Shown piece after piece: positions 7,459-15,721 of a DNA stretch of 21,218 nt. The DNA comes from SHZI01 sp032122615. GTDB taxonomy: Bacteria > Pseudomonadota > Gammaproteobacteria > Steroidobacterales > GCA-2729495. Made by a program: the position numbers and the translations under genes. Where the stretch lies: assembly GCA_032122615.1 (NCBI GenBank), contig JAQBGF010000185.1, positions 1 to 21,218 of the forward strand, in the 5' to 3' direction. A model generated the notes under the pieces. That model was given only the letters and a program-made list of their open reading frames with translations, made no database searches and had not been told where the DNA came from. Each line of letters starts with the position of its first letter. Within the stretch, counting starts at the first letter, position 1.

Positions 7459-8449
7459 TGTACTCGCGATAGTTGCCCTTACCGCGTCTCCGTACGGCAC
7501 GCTCGATCTGGTCGTCGAGCGCCTGCCCGTAAAGCTCCTTTTCAACGCAGCGAAAGACCCCCATGGGCACGGGGAACTCCTGTTCGTTCAATTGGCTGAG
7601 CATATAGGCGACCCCCGGATGCGCAGAGTCTTCCTTGAACTTGAGCAGCCGGTCCTCCGGATGATCCGCCACGTTGACGATTTCCGGGTGACCGGCACGC
7701 AATCGAATTGCCCGATCACCTTTCGCGCCGAAAGTCAGCGGCTGGCCGTGTTCGAGAAAGATGCAGCGCTCGCTTCGGACGGCCGACGTGGCAAAGGAAT
7801 CAAAGGCCCCGTCGTTGAAGACATTGCAGTTCTGGAGGATTTCCACAAAGGCCGAGCCACGATGATGCGCCGCTCTCAGGAGGATCTGCCGAAGATTCGC
7901 CGTATCGGTCGCGATTGCCCTGGCTACGAACGTCGCCTCTGATGCAATGGCGAACGATACCGGATTGATCGGATGCTCGATCGAACCCATCGGACTCGAC
8001 TTGGTGAGCTTCCCCTTTTCCGAAGTCGGCGAGAACTGCCCTTTCGTCAATCCATAGATTCGATTATTGAAGAGCAGAATCCTGACGTTGATGTTGCGCC
8101 GGAGGCAGTGGACGATGTGATTGGTGCCAATGCTCAGCCCATCTCCATCGCCGGTGACCACCCATACCTGCAGGTCGGGCCGGGTCAGCTGGAGACCCGT
8201 TGCGATCGCCGGTGCACGTCCGTGGATCGTATGAAAGCCGAAGGTTTTCATGTAGTACGGAAAACGACTGGAACAACCGATACCGGAGATGAAGACGATA
8301 TTTTCCCGCTGCAGCTGTAATTGCTCACAGATCTCGGGCATGACTCGCTGGACCTGGGCGAGAATCGAGTAGTCACCACATCCGGGGCACCAGCGCACTT
8401 CCCCGTCGGCTGCAAAATCATCCTTCTCGTATTTCGTCACCTGGGTCAT
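7424..8449 (-). CDS. korB: 2-oxoacid (probably 2-oxoglutarate):ferredoxin oxidoreductase, beta subunit
   Basis: A 341-residue thiamine-diphosphate-binding subunit. WCPGCGDYSIL (Cys21, Cys24) and GIGCSSR (Cys59) supply three ligands of the [4Fe-4S] cluster, and the cysteine in LQNCNVFND is the likely fourth. GDGDGLSIG with the later LLFNNRIYGLTKGQ is the ThDP-magnesium motif. The enzyme oxidises a 2-oxoacid with CoA to an acyl-CoA and CO2 and reduces ferredoxin. Size and the GQFSPTS segment match KorB of the two-subunit 2-oxoglutarate type better than pyruvate enzymes. The ATG overlaps the alpha-subunit stop by four bases (ATGA), showing translational coupling. The 3' end overlaps the convergent hemD by 35 bp. 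Confidence 0.93.
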   Translation of the reverse strand: MTQVTKYEKDDFAADGEVRWCPGCGDYSILAQVQRVMPEICEQLQLQRENIVFISGIGCSSRFPYYMKTFGFHTIHGRAPAIATGLQLTRPDLQVWVVTGDGDGLSIGTNHIVHCLRRNINVRILLFNNRIYGLTKGQFSPTSEKGKLTKSSPMGSIEHPINPVSFAIASEATFVARAIATDTANLRQILLRAAHHRGSAFVEILQNCNVFNDGAFDSFATSAVRSERCIFLEHGQPLTFGAKGDRAIRLRAGHPEIVNVADHPEDRLLKFKEDSAHPGVAYMLSQLNEQEFPVPMGVFRCVEKELYGQALDDQIERAVRRRGKGNYREYIRSGETWEVNS

Positions 8450-10386
8450 GTCACTGCCCGTCGTCCTTCAGCGGCATTGCGCGCATTCAGGTCAGCAGCC
8501 TTGTCACCGCCGCCACCCAGCATGACCGCAATCCTTCCCTCGATTTCGTCGGTCCGGAAGGGCTGGCCGGTGATCTTGTTCAGGCCGACCGCATTCACCA
8601 GGTATTCGGCGCGGACCAGCAGCCGTAATTGACCGGCGTTCAGTTCGGGGATCAGCACTTGCCGGTAATTGCGCACAATCTCACCCAGGTTTGGGGGAAA
8701 TGGATTGAGATATTTCAGGTGGGCTGCCGACACCGGCTTGCCCTGCTTCTGCGCATTGCCCACGGCATGGTGGATTGCGCCGTACGTGCTTCCCCAGCCA
8801 AGAACGAGCAGCTCACCCTGCGCGGGGCCGGAAACCTCCAGTGGCGGTAAATCCTTCGCGACGCCCCGGATCTTCTGTAGGCGCAAATGCACCATGCGCT
8901 CGTGATTGCCGGATTCGTAACTTACCGTGCCGCGGATGTCCTGCTTTTCCAGGCCGCCGATTGTGTGCTCCATGCCGGGGGTTCCCGGCACCACCCACTC
9001 CCTCGCCAGCGTCGCGGGATCCCTGGCATAGGGCTGAAATTGATCGGAGCTGACCGTTCGGGGCGGATCAAACGTTGGCGCTTCCTCCGCGTCGGGTATC
9101 CGCCAGGGCTCGGAGCCGTTGGCGAGATAGCCATCGGTCAACATGAAGACGGGCGTCATGTAGCGGATGGCGAGGCGGAAGGCTTCGACCGCGGTTGCAA
9201 AGCAATCGGCCGGGCTTTTCGCCGCGAGGACGACCACGGGACATTCCCCGTTCCGCCCGAACATCGCCTGCAGCAGATCGGATTGCTCCGTCTTGGTCGG
9301 CAGCCCGGTCGATGGCCCACCGCGCTGCACGTTGATGATTACCACTGGGAGCTCCGTCATCACGGCCAGGCCGATTGCTTCGGACTTCAGCGCCACACCG
9401 GGGCCGCTGGTGCTGGTCATGCCGAGACTGCCACCGTAGGCCGCGCCGATCGCCATGCCGATGGCTGCGATCTCGTCCTCGGCCTGCACGGTTCGCACGC
9501 CAAAGTGCCTCAGCCGCGACAGTTCATGCAGGATTTCGCTTGCCGGCGTGATGGGATAAGACGCACAAAACAGCGGCCGCTCGCTAAACGTGGACGCCGC
9601 GAGGCACCCGAGGGCAGTCGCCTCGTTGCCGGTAATCCGACGATAGGTGCCGGGCCGGAGCTTCGCCTTGCCAACGGTATACCGGGAGACGAAGATCTCA
9701 ACGGTGTCGGCATAGTTGTAGCCGGCCTGAAGCGCGAGCTTGTTTGCCTGGGCCTGCACCTCGGTCTTTTCCCGCATCCCGGGCCGTCGCTTCTTGCGGT
9801 CCGCAAGCCTGTCGATCTGGGCCAGGACCGTGCCAGCAGACCGGTCGTACATCCACTCGACCAGCCCCAGCGTGAACATGTTCTTGCACAACGTCGCCTG
9901 CTTCTTGCTCAGCCCGAGAGGCCGCAGTGCCTCCAGAGTGAGGGACGTAATAGGAACCCGGTACAGCTGGTAGTTGCGAAGGGTGCCGTCTTCCCGGGGA
10001 TCCGTGCCGCCATACCCTGCTTTTTCCAGCGCGACAGGACTAAAGGAATCGTCATCGACAATCAGTATGCCCCCCCATTCCAGGTCCGGAAGGTGGACGG
10101 CAAGGGCGGCCGGGTTGAGCGCCACCAGGGCGTGGGGCCGGTCGCCAGGAGTGTGAATTTCGCCAGAACTGAAATTCAGCTGGAAGCTGCTGACGCCCGC
10201 TTTGGTTCCGATCGGCGCGCGGATTTCTGCCGGAAAATCCGGCAATGTGCTTATGTCGTTACCCAAAATCGCCGAGTCCTGAGTAAACATGGTACCCGTC
10301 AGTTGGATGCCGTCGCCCGAGTCGCCGGCAAACCGGACGATCGCGTTGGCTAGTTCTTTGTGTTCGGGGTTTTTCAATGGCGTCAT
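8446..10386 (-). CDS. korA: 2-oxoacid (probably 2-oxoglutarate):ferredoxin oxidoreductase, fused gamma-alpha subunit
   Basis: About 646 residues from the ATG at 10384-10386, joining the gamma domain at the N-terminus (FAGDSGDGIQLTG, then FPAEIRAPIGTKAGVSSF) to the alpha domain (CASYPITPASEILHELSRL, then TSTSGPGVALKSEAIGLA). The YPITP motif binds substrate and thiamine in this superfamily. The gamma-alpha fusion with a separate small beta subunit and no built-in ferredoxin domain is the KorAB architecture, as in 2-oxoglutarate enzymes of mycobacteria and denitrifiers. A longer frame starts at a TTG at 10461 without a ribosome site; I prefer the ATG because the conserved domain begins about 16 residues after it and AGGG lies just upstream. 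Substrate is inferred from architecture. Confidence 0.92.
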   Translation of the reverse strand: MTPLKNPEHKELANAIVRFAGDSGDGIQLTGTMFTQDSAILGNDISTLPDFPAEIRAPIGTKAGVSSFQLNFSSGEIHTPGDRPHALVALNPAALAVHLPDLEWGGILIVDDDSFSPVALEKAGYGGTDPREDGTLRNYQLYRVPITSLTLEALRPLGLSKKQATLCKNMFTLGLVEWMYDRSAGTVLAQIDRLADRKKRRPGMREKTEVQAQANKLALQAGYNYADTVEIFVSRYTVGKAKLRPGTYRRITGNEATALGCLAASTFSERPLFCASYPITPASEILHELSRLRHFGVRTVQAEDEIAAIGMAIGAAYGGSLGMTSTSGPGVALKSEAIGLAVMTELPVVIINVQRGGPSTGLPTKTEQSDLLQAMFGRNGECPVVVLAAKSPADCFATAVEAFRLAIRYMTPVFMLTDGYLANGSEPWRIPDAEEAPTFDPPRTVSSDQFQPYARDPATLAREWVVPGTPGMEHTIGGLEKQDIRGTVSYESGNHERMVHLRLQKIRGVAKDLPPLEVSGPAQGELLVLGWGSTYGAIHHAVGNAQKQGKPVSAAHLKYLNPFPPNLGEIVRNYRQVLIPELNAGQLRLLVRAEYLVNAVGLNKITGQPFRTDEIEGRIAVMLGGGGDKAADLNARNAAEGRRAVT

Positions 10387-10603
10387 GAGGCCCTGAAAGG
10401 GATCCGGAAATCGACTAACGGGAACGGCTGGATTTGTGATGCTAGTATCGCCAGAAGACAAGTCAAGCGGCCCGGCAGAAGCGGCGTCGGGCCCGCAACC
10501 GAGGGCTGACCTGCCTTCGTGGACACCGGCGTCTTAAATGACGCAAGAAGTATACGATGCAAGGATCACACAAACTGCATCCGGTGAAACTACCTTAGCC
10601 CCC
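10387..10603. promoter_or_regulatory. Divergent gap between korA and the HemY-like gene
   Basis: This 217-bp gap should contain promoters for the korAB operon and for the HemY-like/mla operon. GGCCCG at 10469-10474 and CGGGCC at 10488-10493 form a 6-bp inverted repeat. The plus-strand frame from 10538 stays open into the next gene, but its codons (AGG, TTA, ACA, ACT, GTA) are unlike the GC-rich codons downstream, which suggests non-coding leader. No promoter could be assigned firmly. Confidence 0.35.
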
Positions 10604-11881
10604 ATGGCAGAGTATGACGTCATTGTCGTGGGCGGCGGGATCAGCGGCCTGACCTTCGCGTTCGAGAGCGCCCGATCCGGGCACTCCACCCTGGTCCTGG
10701 AGCGGGCGGAGCGGGTGGGCGGTTGCCTGTCCACCCACCGCACGCCGGCGGGCTACTGGTTCGAACTCGGCGCACATACCTGTTACAACTCCTACGTCGG
10801 CCTCGCCGGGATGATCGAGGCCTGCGGGATGCGGAATGCGATCGTGTCCAGGGCGGCGACCAGGCTCCGCTTCCTCAACGGTGACGTGCTCGTCCCGGGC
10901 GCAAACCTGTCGGCGCTGGTGCGGCTCTTCCGCTGGAGCGAACTCCTCAGATCGCTCCCTCGCGCCGTCACCGCGAAGAAGGACGGCCAAACGGTGTGCG
11001 CATACTACTCGCGGCTCGTCGGGAGGCGGAATTACGAGGAAGTGCTTGGCCCGTTGCTGTCGGCTGTCCCATCGCAGAGCGCTGATAGCTTTCCAGCCTC
11101 CATGTTGTTCAAGTCCCGCGCAGTCAGGCGCAAGGATTTTCCGCGCAACTTCACATTGATTAACGGACTCCAGGCTGTTGCCGAGACCCTCGCCCGCCAG
11201 CCTCGGATCGAAGTGTTGATTGGGCAGGCCGCGGCTCGCGTGGAGACGCTGGGCGACCGGTACGCGGTGACGACCGGGGGCGGGAAACGCCATGTCGCAC
11301 CTGTGGTTGCCGTGGCTACGCCTCCGTCCGCGGCGACCTCGCTACTGCGCGGCGTTGCTCCGGGTCTCGCCGCGCAGATCGCGCGCGTAGGCGAGACAGT
11401 GGTCGAGACGTTGGGGTTTGCCGTCCGGACCGACAAGGTGAAACTGCCCGTCTCGAGTTTCATCGTGCCGCGCGACGACGTGTTCCATTCCATGGTGACG
11501 CGTGATTATGTTGCCGATCCTGCCTGGCGCGGCTTTGCCTTTCACTTCAAGCCCGGACACTCGCGCGATGAGAAAGTGCGTCGCGCGACCGACGTACTCC
11601 GCCTTGCACCCGCCGACCTCGAGTCGGTGGTCGAGCAGCGCAGGATCCTGCCCTCGCCAGTGCTCGGCCATGGCGATGTGGTTGCCGAGATCGACCGACT
11701 CTGCGCGGGTGGGCGCCTGTGCGTGACCGGCAACTGGTTCGCCGGGCTCTCCATCGAGGACTGCGTGGAGCGTTCGCGGCAGGAGTGGGAGCGGGTCAGC
11801 AGCGGTCTGACGGGTCAAAGTACGAAGCCCCCGACCGGCCGTCCAGGAGCGAGCAGAGCCACGTCCTGGTCAGGGACCTGA
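10604..11881 (+). CDS. HemY/phytoene-desaturase-like FAD-dependent oxidoreductase
   Basis: A 425-residue flavoprotein. The N-terminus is a Rossmann fold (YDVIVVGGGISGL, then the acidic end of LVLERAERVGG), followed by FELGAHTCYN. The C-terminal CVTGNWFAGLSIEDCVERS resembles the closing FAD motif of protoporphyrinogen/coproporphyrinogen oxidases (HemY), in which a GN then G and a DC pair recur. Those enzymes take six electrons from a porphyrinogen to make the porphyrin. Related desaturases and amine oxidases share the fold, so the substrate is open; the hemD gene 3.1 kb away favours a tetrapyrrole. An in-frame ATG at 10538 would add 22 residues, but the fold begins at 10604. The ORF ends 50 bp before the mlaE start with no obvious terminator, so it probably leads that operon. 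Confidence 0.75.
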   Translation: MAEYDVIVVGGGISGLTFAFESARSGHSTLVLERAERVGGCLSTHRTPAGYWFELGAHTCYNSYVGLAGMIEACGMRNAIVSRAATRLRFLNGDVLVPGANLSALVRLFRWSELLRSLPRAVTAKKDGQTVCAYYSRLVGRRNYEEVLGPLLSAVPSQSADSFPASMLFKSRAVRRKDFPRNFTLINGLQAVAETLARQPRIEVLIGQAAARVETLGDRYAVTTGGGKRHVAPVVAVATPPSAATSLLRGVAPGLAAQIARVGETVVETLGFAVRTDKVKLPVSSFIVPRDDVFHSMVTRDYVADPAWRGFAFHFKPGHSRDEKVRRATDVLRLAPADLESVVEQRRILPSPVLGHGDVVAEIDRLCAGGRLCVTGNWFAGLSIEDCVERSRQEWERVSSGLTGQSTKPPTGRPGASRATSWSGT

Positions 11882-11931
11882 AGTTCCGACTGGACCCGGA
11901 CCAGTGGGACGACATAGGCTCGCTATTAGCC

Positions 11932-13062
11932 ATGCCGCAGCCTGCCACCCTTGATCTCCGCCATACCGACGACGGTTTCCTGCAGGTCCGTCTGGCTGGC
12001 GACTGGCTGTTGGCGGGCGCGCTGCCGTCCACCCGGGACGCGCTGGACTGCATCGGCAGCGAGCCACGCAGGCGCCTGGTATTCGACACGGCTGAACTGG
12101 GTCACTGGGACACGGCCCTGCTGACGACGCTCGTCGCGATCTGCCGGGCGGCGGAACGCGCAGGCATTTCCGTTTCCGATGAACACCTGCCCGAAGGCGC
12201 CCGGCGGCTAATGCGTCTGGCCGCCACCGTCAAGGAACCCGAGGGTGCGCGGCGCCATGAGGTGCACCGGGGAGTGGTCGAGCAGGTAGGGCAGGCCTCA
12301 CTGGGCATCTGGGCAGCGCTGCTGGATCTCGTGCGCTTCATCGGCGTGTGTGCCCAGTCCGTCTCACGGCTGGTGCGCGGCCGCGCCACCTACCAGCGGT
12401 CGGACTTTTTCGTGGCGATCCAGGAAGCGGGCGTCGAGTCACTGCCGATCGTCAGCCTCATCAGCTTCCTCATCGGCATGATCTTCGCCTTTGTAGGCGC
12501 GCGCCAACTCGAGCCGTTCGGTGCGGGCATCTACGTGGCGGACCTCGTGGCTGTCGCGATGGTCCGGGAGATGGCGCCGATCATGACGGCCATTATCATG
12601 GCCGGGCGCATCGGCGCGGCCTACGCCGCGAGCCTCGGCACCATGAAGGTGAATGAGGAGATCGACGCCTTGTCCAGCATGGGCGTGAACCCGATCGACT
12701 TCCTGGTGCTGCCCCGCCTTGTGGCGCTCGTGGTCATGATGCCGTTGCTGACGCTCTACGGCAGCCTGCTGGGCATTCTTGGTGGCGCCGTGGTCAGCCT
12801 CATCATGCTGGACGTCAGCCTCGTGCAGTACGTCGCGCAAACCTCGGATTCCATGGGCCTCGGCAGCCTGCTGGGTGGGTTGTTCAAGGCCTTTGTGTAC
12901 GGCAGCCTGGTGGCTATGGCCGGTTGCCAGCAGGGCATGGCCTGTGGCAGCAGCGCCATGGCGGTGGGTCAGGCCACGACCCGGGCGGTGGTCATGGGAA
13001 TCGTCCTCGTCGTTGTTAGCGCCTCTTTGCTGACCATCATCTACATCAACCTGGATATCTGA
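11932..13062 (+). CDS. mlaE: MlaE-family ABC permease with N-terminal STAS domain
   Basis: From the ATG at 11932 the protein has 376 residues. About the first 100 form a STAS-like domain (LVFDTAELGHWDTALLTTLVAI), equivalent to MlaB, fused to the permease. The permease has five or six helices and the family signatures SFLIGMIFAFVGARQL, MVREMAPIMTAIIMAGRIGAA and GTMKVNEEIDAL. It forms the membrane channel that, with MlaF and an MCE protein, moves phospholipids between the inner membrane and the periplasm. The same frame is open from 11719, inside the previous gene, but that stretch is the shadow of the HemY-like coding sequence. The next gene starts one base after the stop. Confidence 0.92.
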   Translation: MPQPATLDLRHTDDGFLQVRLAGDWLLAGALPSTRDALDCIGSEPRRRLVFDTAELGHWDTALLTTLVAICRAAERAGISVSDEHLPEGARRLMRLAATVKEPEGARRHEVHRGVVEQVGQASLGIWAALLDLVRFIGVCAQSVSRLVRGRATYQRSDFFVAIQEAGVESLPIVSLISFLIGMIFAFVGARQLEPFGAGIYVADLVAVAMVREMAPIMTAIIMAGRIGAAYAASLGTMKVNEEIDALSSMGVNPIDFLVLPRLVALVVMMPLLTLYGSLLGILGGAVVSLIMLDVSLVQYVAQTSDSMGLGSLLGGLFKAFVYGSLVAMAGCQQGMACGSSAMAVGQATTRAVVMGIVLVVVSASLLTIIYINLDI

Positions 13063-13063
13063 A

Positions 13064-13846
13064 GTGGCAGACGACGTGCACATTGCGGTCAGTCACCTGA
13101 CCATGGCCTACGATGATTTTGTGATCCAGCGCGATCTTGACTTCACCGTCCGCCGGGGCGAGGTCTTCATTATCATGGGTGGTAGCGGGTGCGGGAAGAC
13201 CACCTTGCTGAAGCACATGATCGGCCTGAAGGCGCCGGCCGAGGGGGACGTGCTCTACGATGGCAAGAGCTTCTGGAAGGTGGATGAAGGGGAACGAGAC
13301 CAGGTCAAGCGCCGCTTCGGCGTGCTGTTCCAGGCCGGGGCCCTGTGGAGCTCCATGACGCTGGCGGAGAATGTCGCGCTGCCGCTGCGGCTTTACACCC
13401 CGCTCGGCGAGTTGGAGATCCGGGACATCGCTGCCTACAAGCTGGCGCTAGTGGGCCTTGCGGGCTTCGAGGACTACACGCCCAGCGAGATTTCCGGTGG
13501 CATGAAGAAGCGCGCGGGACTCGCGCGCGCCATGGCCCTCGATCCGGAAATCCTCTATTTCGACGAGCCGTCGGCAGGGCTCGACCCGCTTAGTGCGCGG
13601 CTGCTGGACGAACTGATCCTGGAGCTGCGCGATACCCTGGGTACGACGCTGGTGGTGGTAAGCCACGAGCTGGCCAGCATCTTCGCCATCGGTGACACAG
13701 CAGTGTTCCTCGACACAGACGCCAAGACCCAGCTGGCGGTCGGGAATCCCCGCGAACTTCGCAATGCCAGCCCGGATCCCCGCGTGCGGCGTTTCCTGAC
13801 TCGCGGCGAGACCGATGGGAAAGCACCCTCGGCCGGGGTAAATTGA
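13064..13846 (+). CDS. mlaF: ABC transporter ATP-binding protein, MlaF type
   Basis: A 260-residue ATPase with a GTG start directly after the mlaE stop. Walker A GGSGCGKTT is at residues 39-47, the Q-loop glutamine at 90, the signature SGGMKKR at 144-150, Walker B ILYFDEP at 163-169 and the switch histidine near 201 (VVVSHEL). The MKKR form of the signature, in place of the commoner QQQR, is typical of lipid-transport ATPases of the MlaF/TGD3 group. It powers the MlaE permease from the cytoplasmic face. All catalytic residues are present. Confidence 0.94.
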   Translation: MADDVHIAVSHLTMAYDDFVIQRDLDFTVRRGEVFIIMGGSGCGKTTLLKHMIGLKAPAEGDVLYDGKSFWKVDEGERDQVKRRFGVLFQAGALWSSMTLAENVALPLRLYTPLGELEIRDIAAYKLALVGLAGFEDYTPSEISGGMKKRAGLARAMALDPEILYFDEPSAGLDPLSARLLDELILELRDTLGTTLVVVSHELASIFAIGDTAVFLDTDAKTQLAVGNPRELRNASPDPRVRRFLTRGETDGKAPSAGVN

Positions 13847-13864
13847 GCCGATGAGAGGGAAGTC

Positions 13865-14866
13865 ATGAGCCGCAAGGCCAGCCCCACCCTGATCGGCGCC
13901 TTCGTCCTGGCGGCGATCGCCCTGCTGGTGGCCGGCGTGCTGATTTTCGGCGGGCAGGAGCTGTTCCGCGACACGCAGCGCTTTGTCACCTACTTCGACG
14001 GGTCGGTCCAGGGCCTGCGCATCGGTTCGAATGTGTTGTTTCGCGGTGTCCGTGTGGGCTATGTCACCGACATCCAGGTTACGACCGACGAGAGCATGCT
14101 CAAGTACAAGATCCCCGTGACCTTCGAGATCCTTCCGGACGCCATGACCGTGATGACCGACGGGCAGGTATTTCCCCTGTCGGCAACTGCCTCCCGCCTC
14201 GATGAGATGATCAAGGCCGGTTTGCGCACGCAACTGGACGTGGAGAGTTTCGTCACAGGCCAGCTTGTGGTGAACCTGGACATGCACCCGGAAACGGAGG
14301 CGGTGTTCCGCGGCCAGAATTCGCAGCTGGCAGAAATTCCCAGTATCCCCAGCGGTATCCAGCAGGTCCTGCAGCGGATCCAGGACTTCGTGGCCAACGT
14401 CCAGCAGAACGTGCCTGTGGACAAGGTGGTGGAAACTCTCCTGAGCGCGCTCGGCGGCTTCAATGAGCTCGTCAACTCGCCCGATCTGCGGGCGAGCCTC
14501 GCGGGAGCCAACCAGCTGATCAACTCCCGGGACACCCAGGCGCTGCCCGCCAGGCTGCGGGCCGCAATCGTCGACCTGCATGCCACCACCCGGGATGCCC
14601 GCGCCCTGATCGGCAACGTGGACCGGCGGCTCGACCCGGCCCTGGAGCGGGCGCTGCCGTTGATGGAACAACTGGAGGGCACCCTGAAGGAAGGCGAGGT
14701 GGTGTTATCCCTTGCACGGGGCCAACTGGAGAGCAACCCCGAGACGGCGGCCCAGCTTGCCGATGCGCTGCGCGAACTCGAGCGCTCGGCCCGGGCGATC
14801 CGTGTGCTGGTCGACACGCTCGAGCGCAAGCCCGAGGCGCTGATCCGTGGCAAGTCAAAGCCCTGA
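13865..14866 (+). CDS. mlaD: MCE-domain periplasmic lipid-binding protein, MlaD type
   Basis: A 333-residue protein anchored by one helix at about residues 9-28. A single MCE domain follows (about 39-118), recognised by VTYFDGSVQGLRIGSNVLFRG and the next strand VGYVTDIQV. The remaining 200 residues are largely helical and include heptad-like stretches, longer than in E. coli MlaD (183 residues) and closer to single-MCE proteins of Pseudomonas- or Xanthomonas-like operons. MCE proteins form hexameric rings that carry lipid between the inner-membrane permease and the outer membrane. GAGGGA lies just before the ATG, 18 bp after mlaF. Confidence 0.92.
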   Translation: MSRKASPTLIGAFVLAAIALLVAGVLIFGGQELFRDTQRFVTYFDGSVQGLRIGSNVLFRGVRVGYVTDIQVTTDESMLKYKIPVTFEILPDAMTVMTDGQVFPLSATASRLDEMIKAGLRTQLDVESFVTGQLVVNLDMHPETEAVFRGQNSQLAEIPSIPSGIQQVLQRIQDFVANVQQNVPVDKVVETLLSALGGFNELVNSPDLRASLAGANQLINSRDTQALPARLRAAIVDLHATTRDARALIGNVDRRLDPALERALPLMEQLEGTLKEGEVVLSLARGQLESNPETAAQLADALRELERSARAIRVLVDTLERKPEALIRGKSKP

Positions 14867-14902
14867 ATATTTGTCGGGCAAACGATCGGGGGAACTGACC
14901 TG

Positions 14903-15499
14903 ATGAACATCATAACTGCGTGCAGGCCGAAGCCGCCCTTGCTGATTGCGTTTGTTATATTTTTGTCTGCGTGCGCCTCTTCGCCGACTCCGCGCTACTT
15001 TCGCCTTGCCGTGCCCACCGAGGTGGCGGTGACACCGGACCAGGGTGCAAACGGTCGTGCGGTAATTGTTGGGCCGTTCCAGCTGGCGGAATATCTTGAC
15101 CGGCCGCAAATTGTTTCGCGCGACGGGGCCAATGGCATTATCGTGGCGGACTACGAGCGCTGGGCCGAGCCGCTCGACGCCAGTTTCCAGGCCGTAGTCA
15201 CGGCCAACGTCGGCCGGCTCCTTGGCTCGGACCGGGTGCTGGAGTTTCCGGCGACCACCATCCTGAAAGCTGATCGTCGGGTTACGGGCCGCATCTCCCG
15301 GCTCGATGTGGATGCTGGCGGCCTCGCGGTGCTGGTGGTGCAGTGGGGCGTCCTCGACGGCGCCGGCGAAGTTGCCCGGCCCGGGAGCGTGTCGCGCTAC
15401 GAGGCCCGGGCGACAGACGAGGGTGTCGCCGCGCGGGTGGCGGCACTGAATGCGACGGTCATGGAGTTCAGCGCGGACCTGGCGGCGGCCCTAAGGTAG
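14903..15499 (+). CDS. pqiC: PqiC-type ABC transport auxiliary lipoprotein
   Basis: A 198-residue lipoprotein: hydrophobic signal at residues 11-23 and lipobox LSAC ending at Cys24. The mature part fits the PqiC/DUF330 family, with PRYFRLAVP after the lipid anchor, VIVGPFQLAEYLDRPQIVSR, and a C-terminal helix LNATVMEFSADLAAALR. Residue 2 after the cysteine is serine-rich rather than aspartate, which favours outer-membrane sorting. Such lipoproteins dock the MCE tunnel to the outer membrane. GGGGGAA lies about 8 bases before the ATG. It ends the operon begun at 10604 or 11932. Confidence 0.88.
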   Translation: MNIITACRPKPPLLIAFVIFLSACASSPTPRYFRLAVPTEVAVTPDQGANGRAVIVGPFQLAEYLDRPQIVSRDGANGIIVADYERWAEPLDASFQAVVTANVGRLLGSDRVLEFPATTILKADRRVTGRISRLDVDAGGLAVLVVQWGVLDGAGEVARPGSVSRYEARATDEGVAARVAALNATVMEFSADLAAALR

Positions 15500-15528
15500 C
15501 TGCCAGGATGGCTACCAGGGGAGGGTAG
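15495..15528 (+). terminator. Three-part inverted repeat between convergent genes
   Basis: GGTAGC (15495-15500) pairs perfectly with GCTACC (15511-15516), and the second arm can also pair with GGTAG at 15524-15528, giving two mutually exclusive hairpins. It overlaps the pqiC stop and lies before the end of the convergent small gene. No T-run follows, so its role as a terminator is uncertain. Confidence 0.35.
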
Positions 15529-15541
15529 TTCGCGCGGGCCA

Positions 15542-15721
15542 TCAGGCAGTGAACTGGCGGATCACCGCGAATGCCAGCAGGGCCAGGCCAAGGAGTACCG
15601 CGAAGAAAACCAGCGAGCGGTATTCAAGCGTCTGGCGTCCTGCCGATTCAATGCGCCGCAGCGTCCAGTCTGCTCCGAGATACAGCAGTATGGCGACCAG
15701 CGAAAAGGACACGATTTCCAT
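15542..15721 (-). CDS. Small two-helix membrane protein, 59 residues
   Basis: The minus strand encodes 59 residues beginning MEIVSFSLVAILLYLG and ending FAVIRQFTA. Two hydrophobic stretches (about 3-17 and 38-54) flank a basic, polar middle (DWTLRRIESAGRQ), which suggests a hairpin with that loop in the cytoplasm. The ATG at 15719-15721 has GGGAG six bases upstream, a good ribosome site. I do not recognise the family. It is convergent with pqiC (42 bp apart) and divergent from the methyltransferase gene. The composition (alternating hydrophobic blocks, orderly charges, SD) supports a real gene that length cut-offs would miss. Confidence 0.72.
   Translation of the reverse strand: MEIVSFSLVAILLYLGADWTLRRIESAGRQTLEYRSLVFFAVLLGLALLAFAVIRQFTA

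Noticed and set aside
8887..10353. 488-residue open frame on the plus strand opposite korA
   Set aside because: It mirrors a strongly conserved gene with clear motifs on the other strand; its own translation has no recognisable domain.
13448..14671. 407-residue minus-strand frame over mlaF and mlaD
   Set aside because: Antisense shadow of two well-supported genes, low-complexity His/Gln/Gly-rich translation.
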